Origin: an uncultured beta proteobacterium
GTDB lineage: Bacteria > Pseudomonadota > Gammaproteobacteria > Burkholderiales > Burkholderiaceae
Direction: 5' to 3'
Assembly: GCA_903875135.1 (NCBI GenBank)
Contig: CAIQUZ010000109.1
Location: 124,001-188,000 of the forward strand
DNA: 64,000 bases
Shown here: piece after piece, positions 1-11,108 of the stretch
Numbering within the stretch: the stretch's first letter is position 1
How the letters are laid out: each line of letters opens with the position of its first letter
Program-made: the position numbers and the translations under genes
Notes under the pieces: generated by a model
Told to the model about the DNA's origin: nothing
What the model saw: the letters and a program-made list of their open reading frames with translations, nothing else
Databases searched by the model: none

Positions 1-1192
1 CATTTTTTTCTAATTCAGCAAGTTCATTTCTGGTCTGATTAACGACATTTTGAGAATGCGCCCATTGATCATCAAGCTCTGGTAGTCCTGCTTCATGATC
101 GGATAATTCTTGCTGACAATCGGTATCTTGATTTTGAGCATGTTCTAAATCAAGATTGACTTGACTGAGTTGTGTTTGCGCATGATCAAACTGAGCCTGC
201 CAACGAGTACCCTGCTGCAACAGATTTTGTAATTGATGCGTTAGGCGCTCTTTTGACTCATTCGCAAAGCGAATTTCAGATTCCAACCGAGAAATAACGG
301 CATTGACCTCATATAAATCCCCCTGGGCAGTTGAGACGTTATTTTGTAAATCAAATTGATGAGTTCTTTTTGCTTCAAGTTCCGCTTCAGTAGATCGTAA
401 GTTGGCCATGCGTTCTTCTAACTCTACTTGCAAGTTACGAATCGTATCTGTTTGATGTTTTTGGGCTTGTTCGCCTTCTAACATGCGCATGACCCAAAGC
501 AATTGCTGCTGCTGTTGCATATTTTGTTGATATTCGGTGAACCGATTCGCCACCTCTGCTTGAGACTCTAACTTGAGTAACTGGGCATCAAGTTCTCGTA
601 ATATATCTCTAACTCGTGTCAAGTTTTCTTGGGTATCTTCTAGCCGCGATTCGGTCTCTTTCCGACGCTCTTTGTATTTCGAAACGCCAGCGGCTTCTTC
701 TAAAAACACTCTTAACTCTTCAGGTTTTGACTCAATAATCCGAGAAATCATTCCCTGACCAATAATGGCGTAGGCGCGTGGGCCTAGTCCTGTCCCCAAA
801 AACATGTCTTGAATATCTTTGCGACGCACAACTTGTTGATTAATTAAATAGTTGGAAGCGCCGTCTCGGGTCAACACTCGCTTAACAGAAATTTCACCAA
901 AACTTGACCACTGCCCTTGAACCCGTCCATCTGTATTATCAAAGACGAGTTCAACACTAGCTCTGCCAGAAGGTTTTCGTAGTCCAGAGCCATTAAATAT
1001 GACATCTTGCATCGATTCACCACGCAACTCGCTGGCACGGGACTCTCCTAAAACCCACCTTACTGCATCGATGATGTTCGATTTTCCGCAACCGTTGGGG
1101 CCGACGACGCCAATAAGTTGACCGGGTAACTCGAAATTAGTCGGGTCAACAAAGGACTTAAAGCCTGCAAGTTTAATTGATTTGAGTCTCAC
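1..1192 (-). CDS. smc: Chromosome segregation protein SMC, N-terminal part (GTG start at 1192; runs off the window's left edge)
   Basis: Own translation of minus strand: VRLKSIKLAGFKSFVDPTNFELPGQLIGVVGPNGCGKSNIIDAVRWVLGESRASELRGESMQDVIFNGS..., the SMC Walker A region followed by coiled coil. Not in the supplied ORF track. Confidence 0.95.
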   Translation of the reverse strand, partial: MRLKSIKLAGFKSFVDPTNFELPGQLIGVVGPNGCGKSNIIDAVRWVLGESRASELRGESMQDVIFNGSGLRKPSGRASVELVFDNTDGRVQGQWSSFGEISVKRVLTRDGASNYLINQQVVRRKDIQDMFLGTGLGPRAYAIIGQGMISRIIESKPEELRVFLEEAAGVSKYKERRKETESRLEDTQENLTRVRDILRELDAQLLKLESQAEVANRFTEYQQNMQQQQQLLWVMRMLEGEQAQKHQTDTIRNLQVELEERMANLRSTEAELEAKRTHQFDLQNNVSTAQGDLYEVNAVISRLESEIRFANESKERLTHQLQNLLQQGTRWQAQFDHAQTQLSQVNLDLEHAQNQDTDCQQELSDHEAGLPELDDQWAHSQNVVNQTRNELAELEKN

Positions 1193-1329
1193 AACGTTCT
1201 AAATTTTTCAACTATAAATCATGATGATATCAAGTCTTTCGAAATGTCCTTGAGTTTTTCCCTGATTCACCAACAAAGAGATAAAATAAGTATCTTAAAT
1301 AACTGAAATTTATCATTAATTACTCCAAT

Positions 1330-2169
1330 ATGACCACACAATCAAACGAACAACTGCAATCTATCATTAACCCTGCTTGGGATAATCGCACTCAAATTAC
1401 GGGTCAAAACGCTACTTCTGAGCTTCGTTCCTGTGTGGCGCAGGTGATCGAGGGACTTAACAGTGGTGAGCTTAGAGTTGCTACGAGAGAGTCAGTTGGC
1501 ATCTGGACTGTTCATCAGTGGGTTAAAAAGGCAGTTCTTCTATCATTTAAGTTACAAGATAATGAAGTGATGAGCGCAGGTGGGTATACCCAATTTTTTG
1601 ATAAAGTACCGTCAAAATTTGAAAAATACACCCATGCTGACTTTGTGGCAGGTGGCTTTAGAGTTGTCCCTCCTGCTGTCGCAAGACGTGGTTCCTTTAT
1701 CGGCAAGAGTGTTGTATTGATGCCCTCATATGTCAATATCGGTGCCTATGTTGACGAAGGCTCGATGGTCGACACCTGGGCCACGGTCGGATCATGCGCC
1801 CAAATTGGTAAAAATGTCCATCTATCTGGTGGGGTTGGTATTGGGGGGGTCTTGGAACCAGTCCAAGCTGGCCCAGTGATTATTGAGGATAACTGTTTTA
1901 TCGGTGCTCGCTCAGAAGTTGTTGAAGGAGTGATTATTGAAGAAAATAGCGTTTTATCAATGGGCGTCTATATTGGTCAAAGCACTAAGATTTATGATCG
2001 TGAAACCGGCGAAGTTCATTATGGCCGTGTTCCTGCTGGCTCTGTTGTAGTGCCTGGGTCATTACCTTCTAGTGATGGTAAATACAGTTTATACGCCGCT
2101 ATTATCGTCAAAAAAGTGGATGCCCAAACAAGAGCTAAGACAGCAATTAACGAACTCCTAAGAGATTAA
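1330..2169 (+). CDS. dapD: 2,3,4,5-tetrahydropyridine-2,6-dicarboxylate N-succinyltransferase
   Basis: Left-handed beta-helix hexapeptide repeats, [30 protein letters not shown]; adjacent to dapE. Confidence 0.95.
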   Translation: MTTQSNEQLQSIINPAWDNRTQITGQNATSELRSCVAQVIEGLNSGELRVATRESVGIWTVHQWVKKAVLLSFKLQDNEVMSAGGYTQFFDKVPSKFEKYTHADFVAGGFRVVPPAVARRGSFIGKSVVLMPSYVNIGAYVDEGSMVDTWATVGSCAQIGKNVHLSGGVGIGGVLEPVQAGPVIIEDNCFIGARSEVVEGVIIEENSVLSMGVYIGQSTKIYDRETGEVHYGRVPAGSVVVPGSLPSSDGKYSLYAAIIVKKVDAQTRAKTAINELLRD

Positions 2170-2175
2170 TCAGCG

Positions 2176-2535
2176 ATGACGATTACGGTCTACGGTATAC
2201 CGAATTGCCAAACAGTCAAAAAAGCACGTGATTGGCTAGATACGCATGAGATCAAGTACACCTTTCACGATTTTAAAAAGCAAGGTATTACTAAAGATTT
2301 AATCCTATTATGGTTAAAGAAAGTCGATCTCAATCAACTACTCAATCGTTCAGGTATGACATACCGAAACTTAACAGAGCAACAGAAGTTACAGTCGCAA
2401 AATGAGAATGATGCAATCGCTTTGATGATACAAAATCCTTCAATGATTAAACGCCCAGTTCTGGCAATTTCCCAAGAGATTCATCTTGGGTTTAAAGATG
2501 CCGACTACGTATCCTTCTTTGGAACAACTTCATGA
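2176..2535 (+). CDS. ArsC/Spx/YffB-family thioredoxin-fold protein
   Basis: [33 protein letters not shown], ArsC-like fold; between dapD and dapE. Confidence 0.85.
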   Translation: MTITVYGIPNCQTVKKARDWLDTHEIKYTFHDFKKQGITKDLILLWLKKVDLNQLLNRSGMTYRNLTEQQKLQSQNENDAIALMIQNPSMIKRPVLAISQEIHLGFKDADYVSFFGTTS

Positions 2536-3701
2536 CGATTGTACTTTCACCAACACAAGCTTTAGCTCGAGGACTCATCGCACATCCTTCAGTAACTCCT
2601 CAAGATGGCGGTATACAGGATCTAATTGCTCATCGACTTAAAAAACTTAACTTTAGTTGTGAAACGATCATGAGCGGTCCAGCAGATTTTCGGGTTACCA
2701 ATTTATGGGCCATCCGAAGGGGCGCCGCAGGGCAAGATGGAAAATGCCTAGTCTTCGCTGGTCATACCGATGTAGTACCTCCGGGCCCCCTCGATAAATG
2801 GGAGTCTGATCCGTTTACTCCAGAAATCCGTAATGGTAATTTATACGGTCGTGGTGCCGCAGATATGAAAAGCTCCCTCGCCGCATTTGTCGTTGCTACC
2901 GAAGAGTTTGTGACAGATTATCCAAATCATTCTGGCCATATTGCTTTTTTACTCACCAGTGATGAGGAAGGTCCTAAAAATACAGACGGTACCGTTGTGG
3001 TGGTAAACCGTTTACAAGAGCGTCAAGTCAAATTAGATTACTGCATCGTAGGCGAACCGACGAGTTCAGAAAAATTTGGTGATATGGTCAAAAATGGCCG
3101 CCGTGGATCCTTATCGGCAAAACTCACTGTCAAGGGTATCCAAGGTCACGTTGCCTATCCTCATTTAGCAGAAAACCCGATTCATCTTGTTTCACCGGTG
3201 ATCGCTGAATTAGCAAATATGCAATGGGATCAAGGTAATGAGTACTTTCCTCCAACTACTTGGCAAACATCCAACTTTCAATCCGGAACTGGTGCACTGA
3301 ATGTAATTCCAGGGGAAGCGGTGATTGATTTCAACTTTCGCTTTGCGACCTCAAGCACTGCACAAGGGCTGATTGAGCAAGTGGAAAAGATTCTGTTAAA
3401 ACATCAACTCCGATACGACATCTCTTGGAACCAGGCAGGTGAACCATTTCTAACGCCGGAAGGTTCGCTTTGCCAAGCGATCAGCAAAGCAATACACGAG
3501 GAGGTTGGGGTCCAAGCGGTACTTTCCACTACCGGAGGAACTAGTGATGGCCGTTTTATTGCCAAAATTTGTCCGCAAGTGATTGAATTCGGTCCGATCA
3601 ACGCGACGATTCATAAAGTGAACGAACATGTCAATTTGGCGGATATCGAATCTCTCAAAAATATTTATCGCCGGACTCTCAACGAACTCATTCTGACATA
3701 G
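2532..3701 (+). CDS. dapE: Succinyl-diaminopimelate desuccinylase
   Basis: M20 peptidase motifs ([37 protein letters not shown]). Confidence 0.95.
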   Translation: MTIVLSPTQALARGLIAHPSVTPQDGGIQDLIAHRLKKLNFSCETIMSGPADFRVTNLWAIRRGAAGQDGKCLVFAGHTDVVPPGPLDKWESDPFTPEIRNGNLYGRGAADMKSSLAAFVVATEEFVTDYPNHSGHIAFLLTSDEEGPKNTDGTVVVVNRLQERQVKLDYCIVGEPTSSEKFGDMVKNGRRGSLSAKLTVKGIQGHVAYPHLAENPIHLVSPVIAELANMQWDQGNEYFPPTTWQTSNFQSGTGALNVIPGEAVIDFNFRFATSSTAQGLIEQVEKILLKHQLRYDISWNQAGEPFLTPEGSLCQAISKAIHEEVGVQAVLSTTGGTSDGRFIAKICPQVIEFGPINATIHKVNEHVNLADIESLKNIYRRTLNELILT

Positions 3702-4588
3702 TGTCTCAGCCACCCTTCTCTTTTAACGATGCATGCGATGTCATTAGCGATCAACTCTCGAATACAGATTTATCGTTTGGGCACGGCGCTACTGATGCGG
3801 ATTCAGAAGCATTATGGATCTTGTCTCATTGTTTAAACATTGCCCCAATCGATGCTTTGGACCGGCTGGAAGAGCCTTATCCCCCAGCCCCATTTGATCG
3901 TGCAGTACTGATTGCCCAAACCCGCATCACTACCAAAAAACCTCTAGCGTACATTCTTGGTGAAGCCTGGCTGATGGGCTATGACTTTATATGTGATGAG
4001 CGCAGTATCGTCCCTCGGTCGTTGATCGCTGAATTGATTTTTGAAGATGACCTTGAACCCTGGTTACCCCCTGGGGGACGAGCATTGGATTTGTGCACGG
4101 GCAATGGATCTTTGGCCATACTTCTTGGCTCGTATTGTCCAGATATGATCATTCATGCTTCAGATATTAGTGCGCCAGCACTTGAGCTCGCAAAACTCAA
4201 TATTGAAAAATACCATCTCGAGGATGCTATTGAATTATTTTGTGGCGACCTTTTTGAACACCTTCCAGACCCAACGGAGAATGAAAAATACGATCTGATC
4301 ATTTGTAATCCACCCTACGTTAATTCCGATACGATGACAAAACTCCCACAGGAGTATTTGAAAGAACCTGCCTTAGCCCTTGCTGGTGGCTCAGATGGCA
4401 TGTCTATCATTAGAAAAATCATTGAACAAGCAAAAGATTATCTCTATGATCACTCTGCGTTGGTACTTGAAATTGGCAATGAATATGCAAATTTCCTCCA
4501 AGCTTTCCCAGAACTACCTGTAACTTGGCTAGATGTATCTGCAGGACAACAGCAGATCTGCCTCATCTTGAGTGAAGATTTACCCTAA
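3701..4588 (+). CDS. prmB: 50S ribosomal protein L3 N(5)-glutamine methyltransferase (GTG start)
   Basis: LDLCTGNGSLAILLG SAM motif and NPPYV; HemK/PrmB family. Confidence 0.9.
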   Translation: MSQPPFSFNDACDVISDQLSNTDLSFGHGATDADSEALWILSHCLNIAPIDALDRLEEPYPPAPFDRAVLIAQTRITTKKPLAYILGEAWLMGYDFICDERSIVPRSLIAELIFEDDLEPWLPPGGRALDLCTGNGSLAILLGSYCPDMIIHASDISAPALELAKLNIEKYHLEDAIELFCGDLFEHLPDPTENEKYDLIICNPPYVNSDTMTKLPQEYLKEPALALAGGSDGMSIIRKIIEQAKDYLYDHSALVLEIGNEYANFLQAFPELPVTWLDVSAGQQQICLILSEDLP

Positions 4589-4648
4589 TACTAGAAAGAG
4601 GAATAAAAGTATAATATGAAACTTTACTAATTTCCCCTTCTAAAATAT

Positions 4649-5641
4649 ATGAAAAATCTATCTTTCCAACGTAAATTCCTATCTACTTTGATGGGGGGTC
4701 TCTTTTTGGCAACAACTTCACTAGTTCATTCGCAAGAGTACCCCACTCGTCCTGTATCCATCGTGGTGCCATTTTCAGCAGGTGGACCAACGGATGCGGT
4801 AGCTCGCTTATTAGCTGTTCCGATGACAAAATTTTTAGGACAAACGGTCCTCGTTGAAAACACCGTAGGTGCAGGTGGAACAATTGCCTCCAACCGCGTT
4901 GCAAAATCTCCAAAAGATGGTTACATGGTGCTTTTTCATCATATTGGTATATCTACAGCACCTGCTTTGTACTCAAAATTACCGTACGACACACTGAATG
5001 ATTTTGAGTACATTGGTCAAGTTGTGAATGCTCCAATGACACTGATTGGGCGTAAAAATCTTCCTGCTAATAACTTCAAAGAATTACTCGCCTATATCCA
5101 AACAAATAAAGATAAAGTGACTTTGGCAAACGCCGGTCCTGGTGCTGTATCTCAGTTATGTGGAATGCTCTTCACTAGTCAAGTAGGGGTAGCGCTGACA
5201 CAAGTGCCCTACAAAGGTACCGGCCCAGCAATTACGGATATTTTGGGTGGTCAAGTTGATTTATTGTGCGATCAAACCACCAATACTTTGACGTACATCC
5301 GTTCAGATAAAGTCAAGCTCTATGGCGTAACTACTACGCAAAGACTTTCAAGCTTACCAGAAGTTCCGACCCTAAACGAACAAGGACTCAAAGGCTTCCA
5401 AGTTGTTGCATGGCATGGTATGTATGTTTCTAAAGGCACCCCTCAACCTGTTTTGGATAAATTAAACGCGGCCTTAAAAAATGCCCTGAATGATCCTGAT
5501 GTCAGATCACGTTTGAAAGATCTCAATGTAGAGATCGCCAAACCTGAGGATGTAACACCAGCATCTTTGAAACACCAAGTCGAGTCCGAAGTTAAAAAAT
5601 GGGCGCCGATCATCAAAGCCTCAGGCGCTTACGTTGAGTAA
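4649..5641 (+). CDS. Bug/TctC-family tripartite tricarboxylate transporter substrate-binding protein
   Basis: Signal peptide then YPTRPVSIVVPFSAGGPTDAVARLLA; Bug receptor family. Confidence 0.93.
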   Translation: MKNLSFQRKFLSTLMGGLFLATTSLVHSQEYPTRPVSIVVPFSAGGPTDAVARLLAVPMTKFLGQTVLVENTVGAGGTIASNRVAKSPKDGYMVLFHHIGISTAPALYSKLPYDTLNDFEYIGQVVNAPMTLIGRKNLPANNFKELLAYIQTNKDKVTLANAGPGAVSQLCGMLFTSQVGVALTQVPYKGTGPAITDILGGQVDLLCDQTTNTLTYIRSDKVKLYGVTTTQRLSSLPEVPTLNEQGLKGFQVVAWHGMYVSKGTPQPVLDKLNAALKNALNDPDVRSRLKDLNVEIAKPEDVTPASLKHQVESEVKKWAPIIKASGAYVE

Positions 5642-5666
5642 TACCTGAAGAATCTTTGTCTTACAG

Positions 5667-5692
5667 AAAGGAAGCTTATGCTTCCTTTTTTT
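5667..5692 (+). terminator. Rho-independent terminator after the Bug-family gene
   Basis: AAAGGAAGC-TTAT-GCTTCCTTT perfect 9-bp stem followed by T-run. Confidence 0.8.
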
Positions 5693-6134
5693 CTATGACG
5701 AGTAACGATTGAAATAATGCCCGCGTAGCTTGCGGTATTGATACCGGACGATGCGTTGATCGATCAACATAGACATGCGTATAGGAACCAAGTGCGCATA
5801 ATGTATCCTCTTGATTTTTAAAGATACCTAATCGATACGTCACACTAGAGTTGCCAATTTTTTCTACGCTAACTCCTACAGTCACAATATCTGGAAAAGC
5901 AATGGAGGCAAAAAATTGACATTGATTATTCACTACCAATCCAACCACGTCGCTTTGTTCAATTTGTAAACAGTTATTTTCAACCAAGGTTTGATTCACC
6001 GCAGTATCAAAAAATGAAAAATAGACGACATTGTTCACATGTAAATAAATGTCATTATCAGCCCATCTTGTAGAGATTTGGACTAACTTTGGGAAGTCTT
6101 CACGATGTATTTCAGGTATTGCTGGCATGCTCAT
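5676..6134 (-). CDS. Acyl-CoA thioesterase, 4HBT/hotdog family
   Basis: TRWADNDIYLHVNNVVYFSFFDTAVN hotdog thioesterase motif. Confidence 0.88.
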   Translation of the reverse strand: MSMPAIPEIHREDFPKLVQISTRWADNDIYLHVNNVVYFSFFDTAVNQTLVENNCLQIEQSDVVGLVVNNQCQFFASIAFPDIVTVGVSVEKIGNSSVTYRLGIFKNQEDTLCALGSYTHVYVDRSTHRPVSIPQATRALFQSLLVIEKKEA

Positions 6135-7492
6135 AAGTCTTTCACTAATTGAAGTGCAGTTTCGATTCGGTCGACTGCTATTAACTCCATACTATCAAAT
6201 TGAGATTTCTTTGGCATATTCGCTTTGGGAATGATGGCGCGTTTAAAACCTAATTTGAAAGCTTCTTTCAAACGCTCCTGCCCCCTTGGGCAGGCGCGTA
6301 TCTCGCCAGCTAGGCCAACCTCACCAAAAACGACCAAATCTTTCGGTAATGCCTTACTTTTCATCGAAGATTGAATCGCAAGTAAAACAGCCAAATCCGC
6401 CGCTGGCTCAGTAATTTTGACACCCCCTACGGCATTTAAAAATACATCTTGGTCAAAACAAGCAATCCCAGCATGTCGATGCATGACCGCTAGCAACATG
6501 GCTAGTCTATTTTGCTCTAAACCGACGGCTAACCTTCTCGGATTAGGTACATGAGACTGATCAACCAATGCTTGTATTTCAACTAATAAAGGCCGTGTAC
6601 CCTCTTGCGTTACAAGAACACAAGTACCAGGCACAGACGCTTCCGTTTGCGATAAAAAGAGCGCGGAGGGGTTATTGACACCTTTTAAGCCTTTATCCGT
6701 CATCGCGAAGACACCGAGCTCATTGACGGCACCAAAACGATTTTTGATAGCTCGTACGAGCCGAAATGAAGATTGGGTATCTCCTTCAAAATATAAAACG
6801 GTGTCTACAATATGCTCTAAAACTCTGGGGCCAGCAATGTTCCCTTCTTTGGTCACATGCCCTACTAAAACGATCGATATACCAGAAGATTTAGCCAATC
6901 GAGTTAACTGAGCCGCACATTCTCGAACTTGCGCAACGGAACCAGGTGCTGAAGATAAAGCTTCCGAATAAACTGTTTGTATGGAGTCAATGACGGCAAC
7001 TCTAGGTTTAACAGCCTCTAGGGTAGGTATAATTTTTTCTAAAAGAATCTCTGGATAAACATCCAAATCAGGAGCAAATGATCCAATCCGTTGTGCACGC
7101 AGCGCAATTTGCGCAGAAGACTCTTCCCCCGTCACATACATGACGGACTCACCATGATTACTCAGCCCAGCTAAAGTCTGTAATAATAAAGTTGATTTGC
7201 CAATCCCTGGATCACCACCAATCAAGACAACTCCTGCATCCACCAAACCACCACCCAGAACTCGGTCAAATTCAGGAATTAATGTAGAAATCCGCCCATA
7301 GTCCTCCAACGTGATTTCAGCCAGCTTTTGTGATGGCGTTGTCTTTGTGATTCCAATAAAACGTTGATTAGCCGATTTCTCAAGGAACTCTTCTAATGAA
7401 TTCCACTCATGACAAGATGGACACTGACCATTCCATTTGGGAAAGCTAGCGCCACAGATATTGCATACATATTGAGTTTTAACTTTGGACAC
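6131..7492 (-). CDS. radA: DNA repair protein RadA
   Basis: N-terminal zinc finger CNICGASFPKWNGQCPSC, Walker A GGDPGIGKST, KNRFG motif. Confidence 0.96.
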   Translation of the reverse strand: MSKVKTQYVCNICGASFPKWNGQCPSCHEWNSLEEFLEKSANQRFIGITKTTPSQKLAEITLEDYGRISTLIPEFDRVLGGGLVDAGVVLIGGDPGIGKSTLLLQTLAGLSNHGESVMYVTGEESSAQIALRAQRIGSFAPDLDVYPEILLEKIIPTLEAVKPRVAVIDSIQTVYSEALSSAPGSVAQVRECAAQLTRLAKSSGISIVLVGHVTKEGNIAGPRVLEHIVDTVLYFEGDTQSSFRLVRAIKNRFGAVNELGVFAMTDKGLKGVNNPSALFLSQTEASVPGTCVLVTQEGTRPLLVEIQALVDQSHVPNPRRLAVGLEQNRLAMLLAVMHRHAGIACFDQDVFLNAVGGVKITEPAADLAVLLAIQSSMKSKALPKDLVVFGEVGLAGEIRACPRGQERLKEAFKLGFKRAIIPKANMPKKSQFDSMELIAVDRIETALQLVKDL

Positions 7493-7494
7493 GA

Positions 7495-7989
7495 TTAATC
7501 AAGAGGTGAAGTTTGTTTGTTCTCTTGAGAACGTTTTTCAGCATCTTTCTTGCGCTCCTCAAGCTCTACCGCCCGCTCAGCACGCAAACGTTGTTTTTCT
7601 TCATAAGCAGCACGATTATTCGCTCTTTCTTGAACCTTCTTCGGATCCTGATATTCTGCAACTCTTATTTGATCTTTTTCATCTTTTTGCAATTCATTGA
7701 CAAGTCGCTTTCGATCGTGCAGATCTAATTCCTGATCTCGAACAACTTTGCGATCTTTGATGGATTGAGCGCGTGCTTTATCTAAACATCTCTGTACCCA
7801 AAAAAGCGCATAACAAGACTTTACTGAAGCATCATAACGATATTGAATCCACTCTCTTTGTAAATCTAATCGGGTTTGAACCTCATCAAGTTCTTTTAAT
7901 TCCCTTTCCTGAACTTGCCCTGCGTAGACCATGGAAGTATAAATTCCAAGCACGATCAGAAAGATGGGAAAGAAAAAACGCAAAGACAT
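7495..7989 (-). CDS. Secreted/periplasmic coiled-coil hypothetical protein
   Basis: N-terminal signal-like segment, then charged K/E/R-rich helical sequence; co-directional with neighbours. Confidence 0.7.
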   Translation of the reverse strand: MSLRFFFPIFLIVLGIYTSMVYAGQVQERELKELDEVQTRLDLQREWIQYRYDASVKSCYALFWVQRCLDKARAQSIKDRKVVRDQELDLHDRKRLVNELQKDEKDQIRVAEYQDPKKVQERANNRAAYEEKQRLRAERAVELEERKKDAEKRSQENKQTSPLD

Positions 7990-7991
7990 CT

Positions 7992-8333
7992 TTAGGTACG
8001 AAGCGCTAAATGGTATAAATTGGTTGACCTAGCCCCACTTCGACAAAATGCAAGAATCGGCTTTGGCATTGACTGAATTAAATCCGCCATTTGCTCTACT
8101 TGTTCTGGTGTAATTGCGCCACTGACAACAGGTAAATAGGCAAATTGCATACCAGTAGAAGTTACCTGCTTTTCAATCTCAACATGTAAGGGTTGATCAT
8201 GACCGCCCTCCATATCAGGACGATTATCAATGACACTTTTATAGCCAAGAGCAGCAATCTGAGGAACTTCTTCTGGGGTAATTTGCCCGACAGTAGAAAA
8301 CTCCTCGTTATGTTGAGTTATTTCTAAAGACAT
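7992..8333 (-). CDS. TIGR01244/DUF442-type beta-lactamase hydrolase-like phosphatase domain protein
   Basis: GYKSVIDNRPDMEGG and FCRSGARS P-loop phosphatase signature. Confidence 0.8.
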   Translation of the reverse strand: MSLEITQHNEEFSTVGQITPEEVPQIAALGYKSVIDNRPDMEGGHDQPLHVEIEKQVTSTGMQFAYLPVVSGAITPEQVEQMADLIQSMPKPILAFCRSGARSTNLYHLALRT

Positions 8334-8348
8334 TCTTTATCTCCTCAA

Positions 8349-9539
8349 TTAAATTAGATCAAATCCACGTTGTAAATCATTTTTTAAATCAGTCACGTTC
8401 TCAAGCCCAACAGAAATTCTAATGAGCCCTTCAACAATTCCAGCTTTCTCACGATCAGCTTCCGGCATGCGACCATGGGTAGTTGTCGCAGGATGTGTAA
8501 TGGTGGTTCGCGTATCACCAAGATTGGCTGTAATTGAACATAACTGAGTAGCATCAATCACTTTCCAAGCATTCTCTCTTCCACCCTTGACAACAAATGA
8601 AACAATTGCGCCACCCTTGCGTTGCTGACGCATCGCTAACGCGTGCTGTGGGTGCGAAGGAAGTTGCGGATGATACACACGCTCAACCATATTTAAAGAC
8701 TCCAACCAACTAGCTAGTTCAAAAGCTTGATCACTTTGTTTATCAACTCGTAGGGATAAAGTTTCTAATCCTTTTAATAAGACCCAAGCATTAAAGGCCG
8801 ATAAGGTTGGCCCTGTGACGCGATTAAAAGCAAATATTTTCGTAATTAATTCCTCAGACCCTAATATAGCGCCACCCAAAACCCGTCCCTGACCATCTAA
8901 AAATTTAGTAGCGGAATGGATGATCACATCAGCCCCCAACTCAAGCGGCTTTTGTAAAACTGGCGTACAAAAACAGTTATCAACCACCAGCAAAGCGCCA
9001 GAGGCTTTACAAATAAGGCTAATGGCATGAATATCGGCAATCTCCGTTAACGGGTTCGATGGGCTTTCTATATACACCATTTTGGTATTTGGTAGCATTG
9101 CCGATTGAAACTCATTGACTTTGGATAGATCTACATAGGTTGTAGAAATATCAAATTTCGAAAGAATATTGCTAAACATCTGAATCGTTGACCCAAAAAC
9201 TGATCGTGAACAAATAATATGATCACCAGCTTTGAGAACGGTGAGGGATAAGGCAAAAATAGCGGCCATACCAGAGGCCGTGGCAATACAAGCTGGAGCA
9301 CCCTCTAAAGCAGCAAGTCGGTTCTGAAACATCGTTACAGATGGATTGGTGAAGCGAGAATAGATATATCCATTCTGTGCATTGGCAAATCGATCTGCTG
9401 CAATTTGTGAATTCTCGTAAACAAAACTGGATGTTAAAAACATCGCTTCAGAATGCTCATTAAATTCGGTGCGCATCGTTCCTGCACGAACCGCTAAAGT
9501 ATCCATCTGCAAATCAGCCAATTTTTTTTGATCAGACAT
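8349..9539 (-). CDS. metZ: O-succinylhomoserine sulfhydrylase
   Basis: Cys/Met metabolism PLP enzyme (IHSATKFLDGQGRVLGG); adjacent to purF. Confidence 0.9.
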   Translation of the reverse strand: MSDQKKLADLQMDTLAVRAGTMRTEFNEHSEAMFLTSSFVYENSQIAADRFANAQNGYIYSRFTNPSVTMFQNRLAALEGAPACIATASGMAAIFALSLTVLKAGDHIICSRSVFGSTIQMFSNILSKFDISTTYVDLSKVNEFQSAMLPNTKMVYIESPSNPLTEIADIHAISLICKASGALLVVDNCFCTPVLQKPLELGADVIIHSATKFLDGQGRVLGGAILGSEELITKIFAFNRVTGPTLSAFNAWVLLKGLETLSLRVDKQSDQAFELASWLESLNMVERVYHPQLPSHPQHALAMRQQRKGGAIVSFVVKGGRENAWKVIDATQLCSITANLGDTRTTITHPATTTHGRMPEADREKAGIVEGLIRISVGLENVTDLKNDLQRGFDLI

Positions 9540-9548
9540 ACATATCCT

Positions 9549-11090
9549 TTAATCGTCAGTCGTCAATTGTAGATTAAGCTGGGATCTTGAGAAGTCACTT
9601 TGATCACCAGCGCGATCGTCCATAGCATGCGGATCCATACGAGAAGCCTCTAGAGCATCTAGGTACGAAGTTGTAATATTTCCCGTTACATAGTCACCAT
9701 CAAAACAAGAGGCTTCAAAACGATTAATCAACGGGTTAATATCCCGGATAGCTTGCTTTAAATCATCGACATCTTGATAAATCAATTGATCCGATCCAAT
9801 CATCTCATTAATTTCTGCTAAATTTCTACCATAGGCAACTAACTCACCACGCGTCGGCATATCGATACCATAGACATTTGGAAATCTTACTGGTGGAGCA
9901 GCAGATGCAAAAATGACTTTTCGGGCACCAGCACTTCTAGCCATTTGTATAATTTCATATGAAGTTGTTCCTCGAACAATCGAATCATCAACAATCAAAA
10001 CCGATTTGTTCTCAAATTCAACACGCATCGCATTCAATTTTTGGCGAACAGACTTCTTACGAACCGCTTGCCCAGGCATGATAAAAGTTCGACCAATATA
10101 TCGATTCTTAAAAAACCCCTCTCGATACTCGATACCTAATAATTTAGCAACTTGCATTGCTGCAGGTCTGCTGGAGTCAGGAATTGGCATGACGACATCA
10201 ATATCAGAAATATCCGTTTCTTTTTTTATTTTTTGCGCTAAATAATCACCCATGCGCATTCTCACATCAAAAATAGAAATGCCATCCATACATGAATCCG
10301 GACGTGCTAGGTAGACGTATTCAAATACACAAGGATTTAAATCAGCATCCGCAACAATTTGACGACTTGCGAAATTACCATCTAAATCAACAAAGATAGC
10401 CTCGCCAGGAGCAACGTCACGGACAAACTCATATCCAATACCCTCAATCGCTACCGATTCAGAAGTGACTATCCATTGTGACTTACCCTGTCCAATATCC
10501 ATCCTGCCGATACAGAGGGGGCGAATACCGTGCGGATCACGAAAAGCTAACAAACCATAACCCGCAATAATCGAGACCACTGCAAATGAGCCCTCAATGC
10601 GCTGATAGACGTTTTCAAGGGCAACAAAAGCGGATGCCGCATCAAGTGCAATACTATTTGTCGATCGCTGTATTTCATCAGCAAGCACATTGAGTAATAC
10701 TTCCGTATCGGAACTGGTATTAATATGACGTCGATCACGATGAAACATTTCCTCACGTAAACGAGCCGCATTGGTAATATTACCGTTATGCGCGAGCACG
10801 ATACCAAAAGGTGCGTTAACATAAAAAGGTTGGGCTTCCTCTTCACTACTTGCTGATCCTGCGGTAGGATACCGAACTTGACCAATGCCAGAATTGCCTG
10901 CAAGTGCCCGCATATTCCGCGTTCTAAAAACATCACGAACTAAGCCATTGGCCTTATGCATATGAAATGAACGACCATTGTGCGTTGCAATACCTGCCGC
11001 ATCCTGACCACGATGCTGTAAAAGAAGCAAGGCATCATAGATCAATTGATTCACTGGATCATTAGCAACAACCCCAACAATTCCACACAT
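9549..11090 (-). CDS. purF: Amidophosphoribosyltransferase
   Basis: MCGIVGVV N-terminal nucleophile, LLQHRGQDAAGI, VLIVDDSIVRGTT. Confidence 0.97.
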   Translation of the reverse strand: MCGIVGVVANDPVNQLIYDALLLLQHRGQDAAGIATHNGRSFHMHKANGLVRDVFRTRNMRALAGNSGIGQVRYPTAGSASSEEEAQPFYVNAPFGIVLAHNGNITNAARLREEMFHRDRRHINTSSDTEVLLNVLADEIQRSTNSIALDAASAFVALENVYQRIEGSFAVVSIIAGYGLLAFRDPHGIRPLCIGRMDIGQGKSQWIVTSESVAIEGIGYEFVRDVAPGEAIFVDLDGNFASRQIVADADLNPCVFEYVYLARPDSCMDGISIFDVRMRMGDYLAQKIKKETDISDIDVVMPIPDSSRPAAMQVAKLLGIEYREGFFKNRYIGRTFIMPGQAVRKKSVRQKLNAMRVEFENKSVLIVDDSIVRGTTSYEIIQMARSAGARKVIFASAAPPVRFPNVYGIDMPTRGELVAYGRNLAEINEMIGSDQLIYQDVDDLKQAIRDINPLINRFEASCFDGDYVTGNITTSYLDALEASRMDPHAMDDRAGDQSDFSRSQLNLQLTTDD

Positions 11091-11108
11091 AAGTTATCTT
11101 TCGATGTA

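Noticed and set aside
573-758. ORF on + strand
   Set aside because: Antisense to the smc coding sequence; composition typical of a shadow ORF.
9913-10245. 110-aa + strand ORF
   Set aside because: Lies fully within purF on the opposite strand; no recognisable motif.
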